Shown here piece after piece: positions 1 through 8,574 of a DNA stretch of 39,400 nucleotides (position 1 is the first letter of the stretch; every line of letters begins with the position of its first letter). Location: positions 24,147 through 63,546 of the forward strand of contig JAHEJD010000009.1 of the NCBI GenBank assembly GCA_024639005.1, written 5' to 3'. The position numbers and the translations under genes were made by a program. The notes beneath the pieces were generated by a model, which was not told the DNA's origin, ran no database searches, and was given only the letters and a program-made list of their open reading frames with translations. This DNA comes from Chromatiaceae bacterium (GTDB taxonomy: Bacteria; Pseudomonadota; Gammaproteobacteria; Chromatiales; Chromatiaceae).

Positions 1-765
1 CTTGCCCTCGCGTCGGTCGTGAGCGGCACAGTCTGGTTGTTGTATCGGTTGATCAAGGGCAAGAGCCAGGACAAACTGCCTACGACCGTTGAGTATGCGC
101 GTTCGTTCTTTCCCATTTTCGTGATCGTGCTCTTGTTGCGCGCCTTTCTGGTAGAGCCCTTCCGTATCCCCTCCGGTTCGATGATGCCGACCCTGCTGGT
201 GGGCGATTTCATACTGGTCAACAAGTTCACTTACGGGCTCCGCCTACCGGTCACCAAGACAAAGCTGGTCGATCTGGGCGAGCCCGAGCGCGGCGATATC
301 GTGGTCTTTCGCTGGCCGGTCAATCCGCGCCTGGATTACATCAAGCGGGTGGTCGGATTGCCGGGCGATCGCGTGCGGTATCAGAACAAGACACTGTTCA
401 TCAATGGCGAGCCAGCACCCGTCGAGCCGATCGGCCAATACCGGCCGGAAGGTTCGGGAATGCGGGCCCTGGGCTCCGTCGAAGGCCGGGAGACCCTGGG
501 TGACCGCGAGCATTCCGTGCTCGTCAATCCGCTGGCACCGGATTTCAACCCCTCCTGCGGCTTCCTGGGCTACCGCGAGGTCAGCGTGCCAGAGGGTCAC
601 TACCTCATGGTCGGGGACAACCGGGACGATAGCAACGATGGTCGCTGCTGGGGTTTCGTGCCCGAGGAGAACCTCGTGGGCAAGGCATTCTTTGTCTGGT
701 TGAGCTGGGATTGGCAGCGTACCGGATTCCTCGGTCTCAGCCGAATAGGCTCGATAGCGGATTGA
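1..765 (+). CDS. lepB: Signal peptidase I (5' end outside window)
   Basis: Leader peptidase of the inner membrane that removes signal peptides from exported proteins. The reading frame is open from base 1. A GTG at 19 could be read as a start, but the preceding codons extend the first hydrophobic segment, so the gene is probably cut by the window edge. Counting from that GTG, a second membrane segment lies at about residues 30-44. It is followed by the catalytic Ser box PSGSMMPTL (Ser54), the general-base Lys in DYIKRVVGLPGD (Lys109) and the GDNRDDSND box near the C-terminus. These are the S26 family B, D and E boxes in the expected order. It leads the lepB-DUF4845-rnc-era-recO-pdxJ order that is common in gammaproteobacteria. 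Confidence 0.95.
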   Translation, partial: LALASVVSGTVWLLYRLIKGKSQDKLPTTVEYARSFFPIFVIVLLLRAFLVEPFRIPSGSMMPTLLVGDFILVNKFTYGLRLPVTKTKLVDLGEPERGDIVVFRWPVNPRLDYIKRVVGLPGDRVRYQNKTLFINGEPAPVEPIGQYRPEGSGMRALGSVEGRETLGDREHSVLVNPLAPDFNPSCGFLGYREVSVPEGHYLMVGDNRDDSNDGRCWGFVPEENLVGKAFFVWLSWDWQRTGFLGLSRIGSIAD

Positions 766-837
766 AAAAAATAGCTTTTCAAGCTAGGTCATGTATCTGC
801 CGTTAAACTATTAAATGTCAGCGCAGGATCCAATTTC

Positions 838-1221
838 ATGAACCCAAAAGCTCTGCTCAAGCAACAAACCGGTATGACGATGCTGTCCTGGCTCGTCGTC
901 CTGGGTATCCTGGTATTTTTCATCCTGATCGGGATCAAGATGATCCCCACCTACGTCGAGAACTACTCGATCAAGCAGGTTCTGACGAATATGGAAAATG
1001 ATCGTAAGGTAAGAAAGATGTCAGCCGGGGAGATGAAGAAATCCTTTATGAAGCGCCTGAAGATCAACAGCGTCTACGAATTCGACCGGAACTCGATCAA
1101 GCTCAAGAAAGAGAAGTTTGGTACCCGTTTCATCGTGGATTACGAGGTCCGTAAACCCGTTGCCGGTAATGTGTCTATCCTGATGGTGTTTTCCGAGTCG
1201 GCGCTAATCCCGCCCCCATGA
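838..1221 (+). CDS. DUF4845 single-pass membrane protein
   Basis: Small 127-residue protein of the DUF4845 type, recognised by its sequence and by its characteristic position between lepB and rnc. A short basic N-terminus and a TGMTML stretch precede one hydrophobic segment (about residues 15-37). A basic, Lys-rich soluble domain follows, presumably periplasmic. The N-terminus superficially resembles a type IV pilin-like leader, but no clear prepilin cleavage pattern is present. Its stop overlaps the rnc start (ATGA), so the two are probably translationally coupled. The function of the family is not established. Confidence 0.85.
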   Translation: MNPKALLKQQTGMTMLSWLVVLGILVFFILIGIKMIPTYVENYSIKQVLTNMENDRKVRKMSAGEMKKSFMKRLKINSVYEFDRNSIKLKKEKFGTRFIVDYEVRKPVAGNVSILMVFSESALIPPP

Positions 1222-1886
1222 AGCGATTGCAGGAGCGCATCGCTTATCGATTCAACGACATAGGATTGCTCGAAAGGGCCCTTACGCATCGCAGCCTCGG
1301 CGCCAAGAATAACGAGCGCCTGGAGTTCCTCGGCGACGCGATACTCGGCTTTGAAGTGGCCGATAACCTATACGCCCAAATGCCTGATGCCAGCGAAGGG
1401 CAGCTCAGTCGTATGCGTGCCCACATGGTAAAGCGGGAAACCCTGGCCCACATAGCCCGCGAGCTGCAATTGAGTAGCCTTCTCAAATTGGGGCCCGGCG
1501 AGCTGCGCAGTGGCGGCCAGACGCGCGATTCTATTCTCGCGGATGCCGTCGAGGCGATCATCGCCGCGGTCTACCTCGATGGCGGTATGGAAGAGGCGCG
1601 CGCCCTGGTGCGACGTTTATTGGGTGATCGACTGACCGATCCAACGCCCGAGGCGCGAAAAAAGGACCCCAAGACCCGGCTGCAGGAGCTTCTACAGGCG
1701 CTGGGAAAACCACTTCCCAGGTATGACGTAATCGACATCAGCGGAGATCAACACGATCAGATATTCAGAGTGGTTTGCCGTACGGGGCTCACCGATGATA
1801 CCGAGGGGGAAGGTGCGAGCCGCCGTAGGGCCGAACAGGCTGCGGCGCGCGCTATGCTGCACCAGCTCGAGGACGCCACCTCATGA
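1218..1886 (+). CDS. rnc: Ribonuclease III
   Basis: Double-strand-specific endoribonuclease that processes rRNA precursors and structured mRNAs. The 222 residues match the usual family length. The RNase III signature NERLEFLGDAIL lies around residues 34-45 and holds the first metal-binding acidic residues. The second catalytic patch, DAVEAIIAAVYLDGG, is near residue 110. A C-terminal double-stranded RNA-binding domain begins near residue 150 (DPKTRLQELLQ). The gene overlaps DUF4845 upstream and era downstream by four bases each, the classic rnc-era arrangement in which the nuclease and the ribosome-assembly GTPase are co-expressed. Confidence 0.97.
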   Translation: MKRLQERIAYRFNDIGLLERALTHRSLGAKNNERLEFLGDAILGFEVADNLYAQMPDASEGQLSRMRAHMVKRETLAHIARELQLSSLLKLGPGELRSGGQTRDSILADAVEAIIAAVYLDGGMEEARALVRRLLGDRLTDPTPEARKKDPKTRLQELLQALGKPLPRYDVIDISGDQHDQIFRVVCRTGLTDDTEGEGASRRRAEQAAARAMLHQLEDATS

Positions 1887-2770
1887 GTTTTCACAGCGGG
1901 TATGCGGCATTGGTCGGACGGCCGAACGTCGGCAAATCCACGCTACTGAACTGCCTGATCGGCCAGAAGCTTGCCATTACCTCGCACAAGCCCCAGACCA
2001 CGCGGCACCGCATTCTCGGTATCCTATCGCAGGACAGCGGGCAGGTCGTCTTCGTAGATACGCCGGGGATACACGATCGCGGCGACAAGGCGATGGGCCA
2101 TTACCTGAATCGAACCGCGTACAGCGCCCTGCGCGACGTCAACGTGATAGTTTTCGTGGTCCAGGCGCTGGCCTGGACCCGCGAAGATGAACGTGTACTC
2201 AGTGCGATCGGGAAGGCGGCCGTGCCGACCATCGCGGTGGTCAACAAGGTCGACCTCGTCGAACCCAAGGAACAACTCCTGCCATTCCTGCAGGATCTCA
2301 GCGATCGCTACCACTTTGACGACATCGTACCGGTATCGGCGCTACGCCAGGACAATACGCAGGCATTGATCCAGGCGGTCCTGCGCCGGCTGCCGGCGGG
2401 GGAGGCGGTCTTTCCGGATGACCAGATCACCGATCGTTCGCAACGTTTTTTCGCCGCGGAGCTGCTGCGGGAACAGATCACACGCCGCTATCATCGCGAA
2501 CTGCCTTATGCGGTGACCGTCGAGATCGAGCGCTTCGAGGAAGCCGATGGCCGCTACAGTATCGCTGCGGTAATCTGGGTGGAACGTGAAGGCCAGCGAG
2601 CAATTCTGCTCGGCAAGGATGGACAGGCGATGAAAGAAACGGCGACGGCGGCGCGCAAGGCAATGAACGACTTCTTCCAGACCCGTGTCCATCTGGAGGT
2701 CTGGATCAAAGTCAAGAAGAGTTGGTCAAGCGACGAGGCCAGCCTGGTCAAACTGGGTTATTCGGACTGA
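1883..2770 (+). CDS. era: GTPase Era
   Basis: Essential GTPase that binds the 3' end of 16S rRNA during 30S subunit assembly. The 295 residues carry the P-loop GRPNVGKS (about residues 12-19), the switch region with TTRHRILG, the DTPG motif and NKVD for guanine specificity. A C-terminal KH RNA-binding domain ends in IKVKKSWS. It starts inside the rnc stop region (ATGAG overlap). No unusual residues were seen. Confidence 0.97.
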   Translation: MSFHSGYAALVGRPNVGKSTLLNCLIGQKLAITSHKPQTTRHRILGILSQDSGQVVFVDTPGIHDRGDKAMGHYLNRTAYSALRDVNVIVFVVQALAWTREDERVLSAIGKAAVPTIAVVNKVDLVEPKEQLLPFLQDLSDRYHFDDIVPVSALRQDNTQALIQAVLRRLPAGEAVFPDDQITDRSQRFFAAELLREQITRRYHRELPYAVTVEIERFEEADGRYSIAAVIWVEREGQRAILLGKDGQAMKETATAARKAMNDFFQTRVHLEVWIKVKKSWSSDEASLVKLGYSD

Positions 2771-2774
2771 CGGG

Positions 2775-3446
2775 TTGCAGGCCGCCTACATACTGCATGC
2801 CCGGCGCTACGGTGACAGCAGCCTGCTGATGGAACTTCTGGCGCGCAATAGCGGCCGTCTGGCATGTGTCGCCAAGGGGGCGCTCCGGGCAAGGCGCCAG
2901 CAGACGCCCGTACAGGCCTTTCAACCATTGCAGGTCGCATTGAGCGGGCGCGGCGAGGTGCTAACGTTGAGCAGGGCGGAAGCGTGCGGTCATTTTCGAC
3001 CCCTGACCGGCCGCAACCTTTACTGCGGTCTCTATTTGAATGAACTGGTGCAGAAGCTGACGGCGCGCCAAGATGCCTGTGTGGCACTGTTTGAGGACTA
3101 TGATTCGGCGATCCGGGAACTCAGCGAACGCTTGCCGGCTGAACCTGTGCTGCGTCGCTTCGAGGTGCAGATGCTGAGGCATCTTGGTATCGGCCTGCTG
3201 CTTGAACAGGACAGCCAGGGGCAGCCGCTTGAGGCGACCAATCGGTACACTTACGAGGTCCAGACGGGTGCCGTCCCGAGCACGGAGAACTCAGCTGGCA
3301 CCGTGAGCGGGCGCACCCTGTTGGCGCTGAGGCAGGGTCAGTTCGACGAAACAACGACCTTGCGTGAAGCACGGCAGCTGATGCGCCGAGTTCTCGATCA
3401 TCATCTCGATGGCCGCCCGCTGCGCAGTAGAGAGTTGTTCCGTTGA
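2775..3446 (+). CDS. recO: DNA repair protein RecO
   Basis: Mediator that helps RecA load on SSB-coated DNA in the RecFOR pathway. The N-terminal OB-fold begins LQAAYILHARRYGDSSLL, close to the family pattern, and the C-terminus ends in the usual LREARQLMRRVLDHHL-type helix. No ATG lies at a sensible position. A TTG at 2775, four bases after the era stop and with GGA about eight bases upstream, gives a normal N-terminus and about 223 residues. An ATG at 2685 would overlap era by 86 bases and add an unrelated extension, so it was not used. The start is the uncertain part; the product is not. Confidence 0.88.
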   Translation: MQAAYILHARRYGDSSLLMELLARNSGRLACVAKGALRARRQQTPVQAFQPLQVALSGRGEVLTLSRAEACGHFRPLTGRNLYCGLYLNELVQKLTARQDACVALFEDYDSAIRELSERLPAEPVLRRFEVQMLRHLGIGLLLEQDSQGQPLEATNRYTYEVQTGAVPSTENSAGTVSGRTLLALRQGQFDETTTLREARQLMRRVLDHHLDGRPLRSRELFR

Positions 3447-3492
3447 TGGCATGTACTCTGAGTAATACCTAATCATCGATGAACCGAGCACC

Positions 3493-4230
3493 ATGAACCA
3501 TTACGAAAGACTCCTAGGCGTGAATATCGACCACGTCGCGACGCTGCGACAGGCGCGGGGGACGCGTTATCCAGAACCAATTCAGGCGGCTCTGGTCGCT
3601 GAGCAGGCCGGTGCCGATTCGATTACGCTGCACTTGCGCGAAGACAGACGCCATATTCAGGATCGCGATGTGGAGATGTTGTCTACGGTGTTACAGACTC
3701 GCATGAACCTGGAGATGGCGGCGACCCCCGAGATGCTGCGCATTGCGACACAAATCCGTCCTCGGGATTGTTGCCTGGTACCCGAAAAACGCGAGGAACT
3801 CACGACCGAAGGTGGCCTGGATGTTGCCAGTGGGATTGCGTATCTGAAGGATTATTGTGCTGAATTGGCCGCTGCCGGTATGCGTGTGTCGCTGTTTATC
3901 GACGCGGACCCCGCGCAGTTGGAGGCCGCGGTGGAGACCGGCGCCCCGGTGATCGAACTCCACACCGGACACTACGCCGAGGCCCGCGACCCCATGACCA
4001 GAGAGCGGTCTTTGGGGCGAATTGCCAATGCGGTCAGCCAGGGGCTGCAGCTGGGTCTGCAAGTCAATGCCGGACACGGACTCGACTATCACAACATCAA
4101 GGCGGTCGCCGGCATCGACGGGATTCTCGAATTCAATATCGGCCACGCCATCGTGAGCCGCGCGGTGTTTTTCGGTCTGCATACCGCGGTCGCCGATATG
4201 AAGCGCCTGCTGCAACCGCCGATCGGTTGA
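3493..4230 (+). CDS. pdxJ: Pyridoxine 5'-phosphate synthase
   Basis: Catalyses the last ring-forming step of de novo vitamin B6 synthesis, condensing 1-deoxyxylulose 5-phosphate with the amino-acetone phosphate made by PdxA. The 245-residue TIM barrel shows the family motifs [18 protein letters not shown] at the N-terminus, [17 protein letters not shown] near residue 45 and [10 protein letters not shown] near residue 75. [10 protein letters not shown] is near residue 195. It closes the rnc-era-recO block. The usual downstream partner acpS is not present; the next gene is convergent. Confidence 0.96.
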   Translation: MNHYERLLGVNIDHVATLRQARGTRYPEPIQAALVAEQAGADSITLHLREDRRHIQDRDVEMLSTVLQTRMNLEMAATPEMLRIATQIRPRDCCLVPEKREELTTEGGLDVASGIAYLKDYCAELAAAGMRVSLFIDADPAQLEAAVETGAPVIELHTGHYAEARDPMTRERSLGRIANAVSQGLQLGLQVNAGHGLDYHNIKAVAGIDGILEFNIGHAIVSRAVFFGLHTAVADMKRLLQPPIG

Positions 4231-4262
4231 TCGGGCGCGGGTCGCAGGCGCCGAATTCAAAG

Positions 4263-4366
4263 GCGCGCCGGTGTGTTCGAATCGAGGGCGTCTACAGCAA
4301 GGATGCTGTAGACGAGCTTCCCTGGACGGATTCACAGCGTCCCTCGGCTCGAATGCGCCGGCGCGC
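4263..4366. repeat. Structured palindromic repeat (three-way-junction-like)
   Basis: A 104-base imperfect palindrome lies between the convergent pdxJ and barA stops. The outer arms, 4263-4288 and 4341-4366, pair over 26 positions with five non-identities, four of which are G-T wobbles. Inside is a perfect 11-bp hairpin (4289-4314, loop AGGA) and a smaller 5-bp hairpin (GGACG...CGTCC, 4324-4342). The fold is a cloverleaf-like three-way junction. No U-tract follows, so it is not a standard intrinsic terminator, although it could stop or protect both transcripts. It resembles dispersed intergenic palindromes of gammaproteobacteria; copy number cannot be tested here. Confidence 0.75.
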
Positions 4367-4393
4367 AAATGCAGTACCTCCGTGCCGTTGAGC

Positions 4394-6784
4394 TTAGCCG
4401 GCGAGGGTGATTATACGCTGCGCTTCGCGATCCACGCGCTCGAGCAGCAGGCTGACCGTGGCCTCGTCCTCGAGCGTGATTGCCGGTTGCAGATCGTTGA
4501 GGGCATGGTAGAGCGCCGGGACGCCGCACACGGCGGCCGCGCCGTGTAGGCGATGTGACAGCTGCCAGAGCTCAGACCAGTCGCGCTCGGCCAGCTTGCT
4601 TCGAAGACTCGCGATCGCTGCGGGCAGTTCGGCGCACAGCTCCCGAAACAATCGGCCTGCGATGTTTTCTGACCCTCCCGCGATGCGCAGCGCCTGCTGC
4701 TGATCGCGAATCGGCCAGGCATCCTGAGTCGGTCCCGCTACGCTGGCGTTGAGGAACTTGATGGGTGGGCCGCCGAGCAGCAGTTCGGCAACGATCGCAC
4801 GCAAATCCTCATCATTGACCGGCTTGATTAGATAGCGGTGAAAACCGGCCCGAGCGATATCACGGAGATTTCGCTCTGCCGCGTCTGCGGTTAAAGCCAC
4901 AATGGGAAGTTCGTGTCCAGCATGCAGCGCCTGAATGCGCCGCGCCGCCTCGAGTCCGTTCATTCGCGGCATGTGCACGTCCAGGAATGCCATGTCGATG
5001 GCATGCGCCTGCGCCAGTGCCAAAGCCTCATGGCCGTCTGTGGCCGTCAGTACCTCAGCACCCAGGTTGCGCAACAGATGGACAATCAGCTGTAAATTGA
5101 TTGGATGATCATCCGCCGCGAGACAGCATTTGTGCTCGAGCGGTTGTTCGCTATTGATACGTACCTCTCTCGGACCGTCGGGCGACCGAATCATTGCTGA
5201 ACTCTGCCCTGCGTTCACGCTGCGCAGGCTGCCAAGCACGCTTTCACGCAGGTGCCGGATCTGGGGAGGTTTGCTCAGACAGTAGGTGGCGCCACTTGCG
5301 ACGAACCGGCCGAGCGTTTCCTCATCCGAGTTGGAAACCAGTGCGATCACCGGCAGCCGGTGTTGTGTAACAGTGTCGTGGATCGCGCTTCGACACCTCT
5401 CCATTGCGGCATCATCGCCCGCGCAACCAACGGCCACCAGAGCGTAGCGCGACATATCCAGGTCGACGAGTTCCGCCAGATCGGCCCGGTCATCAGCCGC
5501 CAGCCCGATGCTCGTTAGTGCGTTGCGCAGGGCAATGCGCGATTGCTCATGACTCTCCACGAGCAGGCAGCGTTTGTTCAGGGGCTGCACATACCGCAGT
5601 GCCGGGGCGTCCGTGCTTCGGTCGAGCATCAGAGTGACTCGGAATTCAGAGCCCTCGCCGAGACGGCTGGTCACGCTGATCTCGCCACCCATCGCCGTGG
5701 CCAGGGAATGGCAGATACTCAGGCCAAGCCCGGTGCCACCAAACAGCCGTTGAGTAGTCAATTGGCCTTGATCGAAGGGCAGAAACAGCCTTTTTTGTTC
5801 TCCTAAAGGGATTCCGACACCGGTATCGCTGATGTTAAAGGTGATGGCGACACAGTCCGCGTCGTCCCCTTCGAGCATCGCGCGCAAGACCACCTCACCG
5901 CGTTCGGTAAACTTGACGGCATTGCCAAGGAGGTTATTGAGTATCTGAACAACCCGTGCTTCGTCGCCGACCAAGTCATCGGGGACATCGTTGTATACCA
6001 AAGCGGCGAGTTCGAGCTGTTTGGCATGTGCCTGAGGTGCCCACAGGCTGACTGCCGTCTCGACGCATTCCCGCAGTTTCAAGGGCTCGTGGGAGAGCGT
6101 GAGCTTGCCGGATTCGAGCTGCGAAAAGTCGAGGATGTCATCGACGATGCGCAACAGAGAATGCGTGGAGCGCTGAATCGTATTCAAAAATTCGCGTTGT
6201 TTTGCGTTCAGCTCGGTCTTTTCCAGCAGTCGCGTGAAACCGATAATGCCGTTCATCGGTGTCCGGATCTCGTGGCTCATATTGGCCAGAAACTCGGATT
6301 TCGCTCGGCTCGCCTGAATGGCACGTCGCCTGGCCAGGTCGAGCTCCGCATTGCGGATCTCTACCACCTCCATGCTCTCGCGGGCCTCGCGCGTTGCCAG
6401 ATCGACTCGCTCCTGCAAGGACTCTTGACCGGCCTCGAGATCCTTCGCCATGGCGTTGAAACCAGATTCCAGGGCGCCCACCTCGCCGCCGGAGATTTCG
6501 CGCACCCGAACGCTCAGTTCGCCATCCCGGACGCTTTGCATCGCGCGGTTAAGTACACGCAGCGGCTGCGACATCCGCTGCAGCCAGCCGGCGGCGACCA
6601 GCAGCGTCATTGCCATGCCGAGTAGCAGAATGAGCCAGCCAATGACCGCGATTTCAACCCGTGCAGCGCCCAACCAGAAATAGACGCCGAGACCGGCAAT
6701 AGCGCCCAGCATCGGCACCAAGGTGTATAGGTAGCCCCGGTAGGAGACGCTGCCAGCAGGGTAGAATTTGGAGAATATCCGCAA
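4394..6784 (-). CDS. barA: BarA/GacS-type hybrid sensor histidine kinase
   Basis: 796-residue tripartite kinase. It has two membrane helices (about residues 18-39 and 45-66), HAMP (about 67-120) and a coiled stretch. HisKA has [12 protein letters not shown] with phospho-acceptor His171, and the ATPase domain has [18 protein letters not shown] and GTGLGLSI. A degenerate receiver (about 404-520) lacks the phospho-Asp. An intact receiver has Asp602 ([12 protein letters not shown]), and the C-terminal HPt domain has His744 (LSHRLHG). Family knowledge: it phosphorylates UvrY/GacA to drive CsrA-antagonising small RNAs. Its position next to cysM and rlmD matches the gacS neighbourhood of Pseudomonas. 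The odd point is that only about five residues separate the two membrane helices, so the usual periplasmic sensor domain is missing. The cognate regulator is not in the window. Confidence 0.88.
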   Translation of the reverse strand: MRIFSKFYPAGSVSYRGYLYTLVPMLGAIAGLGVYFWLGAARVEIAVIGWLILLLGMAMTLLVAAGWLQRMSQPLRVLNRAMQSVRDGELSVRVREISGGEVGALESGFNAMAKDLEAGQESLQERVDLATREARESMEVVEIRNAELDLARRRAIQASRAKSEFLANMSHEIRTPMNGIIGFTRLLEKTELNAKQREFLNTIQRSTHSLLRIVDDILDFSQLESGKLTLSHEPLKLRECVETAVSLWAPQAHAKQLELAALVYNDVPDDLVGDEARVVQILNNLLGNAVKFTERGEVVLRAMLEGDDADCVAITFNISDTGVGIPLGEQKRLFLPFDQGQLTTQRLFGGTGLGLSICHSLATAMGGEISVTSRLGEGSEFRVTLMLDRSTDAPALRYVQPLNKRCLLVESHEQSRIALRNALTSIGLAADDRADLAELVDLDMSRYALVAVGCAGDDAAMERCRSAIHDTVTQHRLPVIALVSNSDEETLGRFVASGATYCLSKPPQIRHLRESVLGSLRSVNAGQSSAMIRSPDGPREVRINSEQPLEHKCCLAADDHPINLQLIVHLLRNLGAEVLTATDGHEALALAQAHAIDMAFLDVHMPRMNGLEAARRIQALHAGHELPIVALTADAAERNLRDIARAGFHRYLIKPVNDEDLRAIVAELLLGGPPIKFLNASVAGPTQDAWPIRDQQQALRIAGGSENIAGRLFRELCAELPAAIASLRSKLAERDWSELWQLSHRLHGAAAVCGVPALYHALNDLQPAITLEDEATVSLLLERVDREAQRIITLAG

Positions 6785-6820
6785 GTTATGGCTCCGTCGT
6801 TCAAGCTGGCGGATAAGCGA

Positions 6821-6836
6821 TAGCCTGATCAGGATA
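6821..6836. promoter_or_regulatory. Dyad in the barA/cysM divergent promoter region
   Basis: A 16-base dyad centred on the perfect palindrome CCTGATCAGG (6824-6833), with flanking TA/TA pairs and one mismatched pair. It lies in the 92-base space between the divergent starts of barA and cysM. It could be an operator. No matching regulator family was recognised. Confidence 0.3.
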
Positions 6837-6876
6837 CTACCTCGTTTTGGCGCGATTGATTGAGTACACTGGCGCG

Positions 6877-7770
6877 ATGGAGTTCCCGACTATTGAATCC
6901 TGTGTGGGCAACACCCCGCTGGTAAGGTTGCAGCGGCTGCCCGGGCCGACCAGCAATGTCATCCTCGCCAAACTGGAGGGTAACAACCCAGCCGGTTCGG
7001 TGAAGGATCGCGCGGCACTGTCGATGATCCGGCACGCTGAGGAGCGTGGCGAGATCAGACCGGGCGACACCCTTATCGAGGCCACCAGTGGCAACACCGG
7101 CATTGCGCTGGCAATGGCGGCTGCGATTCGCGGCTATCGGATGGTGTTGATCATGCCCGCGAACCTCAGCTTGGAGCGACGCGCCGCGATGCGTGCCTAT
7201 GGTGCCGAGTTATTGTTGGTGACGCGGGAGGAGGGTATGGAGGGCGCCCGAGATCTGGCGCTGCAGATGGAACGCGATGGTCAGGGCAAAGTGCTCAACC
7301 AGTTCGCAAATCCGGATAACCCGCGGGCACATTATGAGTCGACCGGCCCTGAAATCTGGCGGGATACCCGGGGCACAGTGACCCATTTCGTCAGCGCGAT
7401 GGGTACTACCGGAACTATCGTCGGCACGGCGCGCTATCTACGCGAGCAACGGCCGCGCCCGCAGATCATCGGGGTACAGCCAGCGGAGGGGGCGTCTATC
7501 CCCGGTATCCGGCGCTGGCCAGCCGCCTATATCCCGCAGATCTTTGACGCCTCGCTGGTCGACCGCGAAATGGACGTGACCCAGGCAGAGGCTGAGGATA
7601 TCGCCCGCCGCCTGGCCGCGGAAGAGGGGATTTTCTCCGGGATCTCCTCTGGCGGCTCGATTGCAGCGGCGTTGCGGCTATCGCAGGAGGGAGAGAATGC
7701 GGTTATTGTCGCGATCGTCTGCGATCGCGGCGACCGCTATCTTTCTACCGGGGTGTTTCCATCAGAATGA
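6877..7770 (+). CDS. cysM: Cysteine synthase B
   Basis: PLP-dependent O-acetylserine sulfhydrylase of the CysM branch, which makes cysteine from O-acetylserine with sulfide or thiosulfate. The N-terminus [19 protein letters not shown] is typical, so the ATG at 6877 was chosen over an in-frame ATG 30 bases upstream. The PLP lysine lies in [10 protein letters not shown] (about residue 45). The substrate loop is [10 protein letters not shown], the phosphate-binding glycine loop is [11 protein letters not shown] and SGISSGG lies near the C-terminus. Its 297 residues are normal. It diverges from barA and is followed by a PolB-exonuclease-like gene and rlmD. Confidence 0.95.
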   Translation: MEFPTIESCVGNTPLVRLQRLPGPTSNVILAKLEGNNPAGSVKDRAALSMIRHAEERGEIRPGDTLIEATSGNTGIALAMAAAIRGYRMVLIMPANLSLERRAAMRAYGAELLLVTREEGMEGARDLALQMERDGQGKVLNQFANPDNPRAHYESTGPEIWRDTRGTVTHFVSAMGTTGTIVGTARYLREQRPRPQIIGVQPAEGASIPGIRRWPAAYIPQIFDASLVDREMDVTQAEAEDIARRLAAEEGIFSGISSGGSIAAALRLSQEGENAVIVAIVCDRGDRYLSTGVFPSE

Positions 7771-7839
7771 GGAAGTGCTGACACGGGCTGCCAGGGTCCG
7801 GCAGCAGCATCGAAGTATTTTAACCCGAGGTGCATCGTC

Positions 7840-8574
7840 ATGCGGTTCTCAGTATTCGCTATCTCTTCCGTGCCAGACATGCAAGCGGCACGGCATCTCT
7901 TCGGACTGCATGATCTGGATGAACAATCGGTTTCCAAAGTCCTGCTCCATCACCGCAAACAACAGACTGGTTCGAGCGAGGTGCTGCGTTGGGATCAGTG
8001 CGCCATTGGGAGTCTCACACTGATTCAACACGCGGGCGGCGATGTTCGGCTGGACTCGATGAGTCTCGCCTCGGCTAACGAGAGGGACATGCTCGACGCC
8101 TTTTACCGGGCGGCGCGGCACGTCAGTCACATGATCTCCTGGGACGGTGCGCGCTATGGTTTGCCCCTGATCCACTTCCGCTCGCTCAGGCACGCCGTCA
8201 GCTATCCAGAATATTGGCAGGCGGTCCGCGAACAGAGAGACATTCACCTCGACCTGCTGCACTGGTTATCGCCATCGACCGATGACATGCCGGCGCTCGA
8301 TGAGACTGCCCGCAGACTAGGGCTGCCGGGGCTGCTGGGTACGACCGAGGACGCGGTGACAGAGGCCTGGCTCGACGGCCGGCATGAGAGTGCGCAGGTC
8401 TTCAGCGAACTGAGTGCGCTCAACACCTATCTGCTCGCCTTACGGGTGTTCGGCGCCACGGGCGAGTTAGCCGGCCAGGATCAGGCGCAGATTCAGGATC
8501 AGCTGCGGGCGCAACTCAGCGGCGGCAAAGCCCAACACCGGGTCGACTTCCTGAGCGCCTGGAGCGCGTCGTAG
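7840..8574 (+). CDS. PolB-like 3'-5' exonuclease homologue, catalytic residues lost
   Basis: 244-residue protein that aligns by eye with the predicted 3'-5' exonuclease family related to the PolB exonuclease domain (DNA_pol_B_exo2, DEDDy fold). Landmarks are present but altered. The first motif, normally DxExxPD, reads FAISSVPD (residues 6-13), with Asp to Ala and Glu to Ser. The NGxxFDLP motif reads DGARYGLP (102-109), losing the Asp. The last motif, normally ETDxLNTY, reads SELSALNTYL (189-198), losing the Asp. All expected metal ligands are thus gone, although the fold-defining residues and length are kept and the frame is open. It is probably a pseudoenzyme with a binding or structural role. 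It abuts rlmD with no gap. Confidence 0.75.
   Translation: MRFSVFAISSVPDMQAARHLFGLHDLDEQSVSKVLLHHRKQQTGSSEVLRWDQCAIGSLTLIQHAGGDVRLDSMSLASANERDMLDAFYRAARHVSHMISWDGARYGLPLIHFRSLRHAVSYPEYWQAVREQRDIHLDLLHWLSPSTDDMPALDETARRLGLPGLLGTTEDAVTEAWLDGRHESAQVFSELSALNTYLLALRVFGATGELAGQDQAQIQDQLRAQLSGGKAQHRVDFLSAWSAS

Noticed and set aside
4289-4314. Perfect hairpin as an intrinsic terminator
   Set aside because: No T-tract follows on either strand, so it was recorded as part of a structured repeat instead.
4271-4549. Small plus-strand open frame over the pdxJ-barA gap
   Set aside because: It translates the palindromic repeat and the antisense of the barA HPt region.
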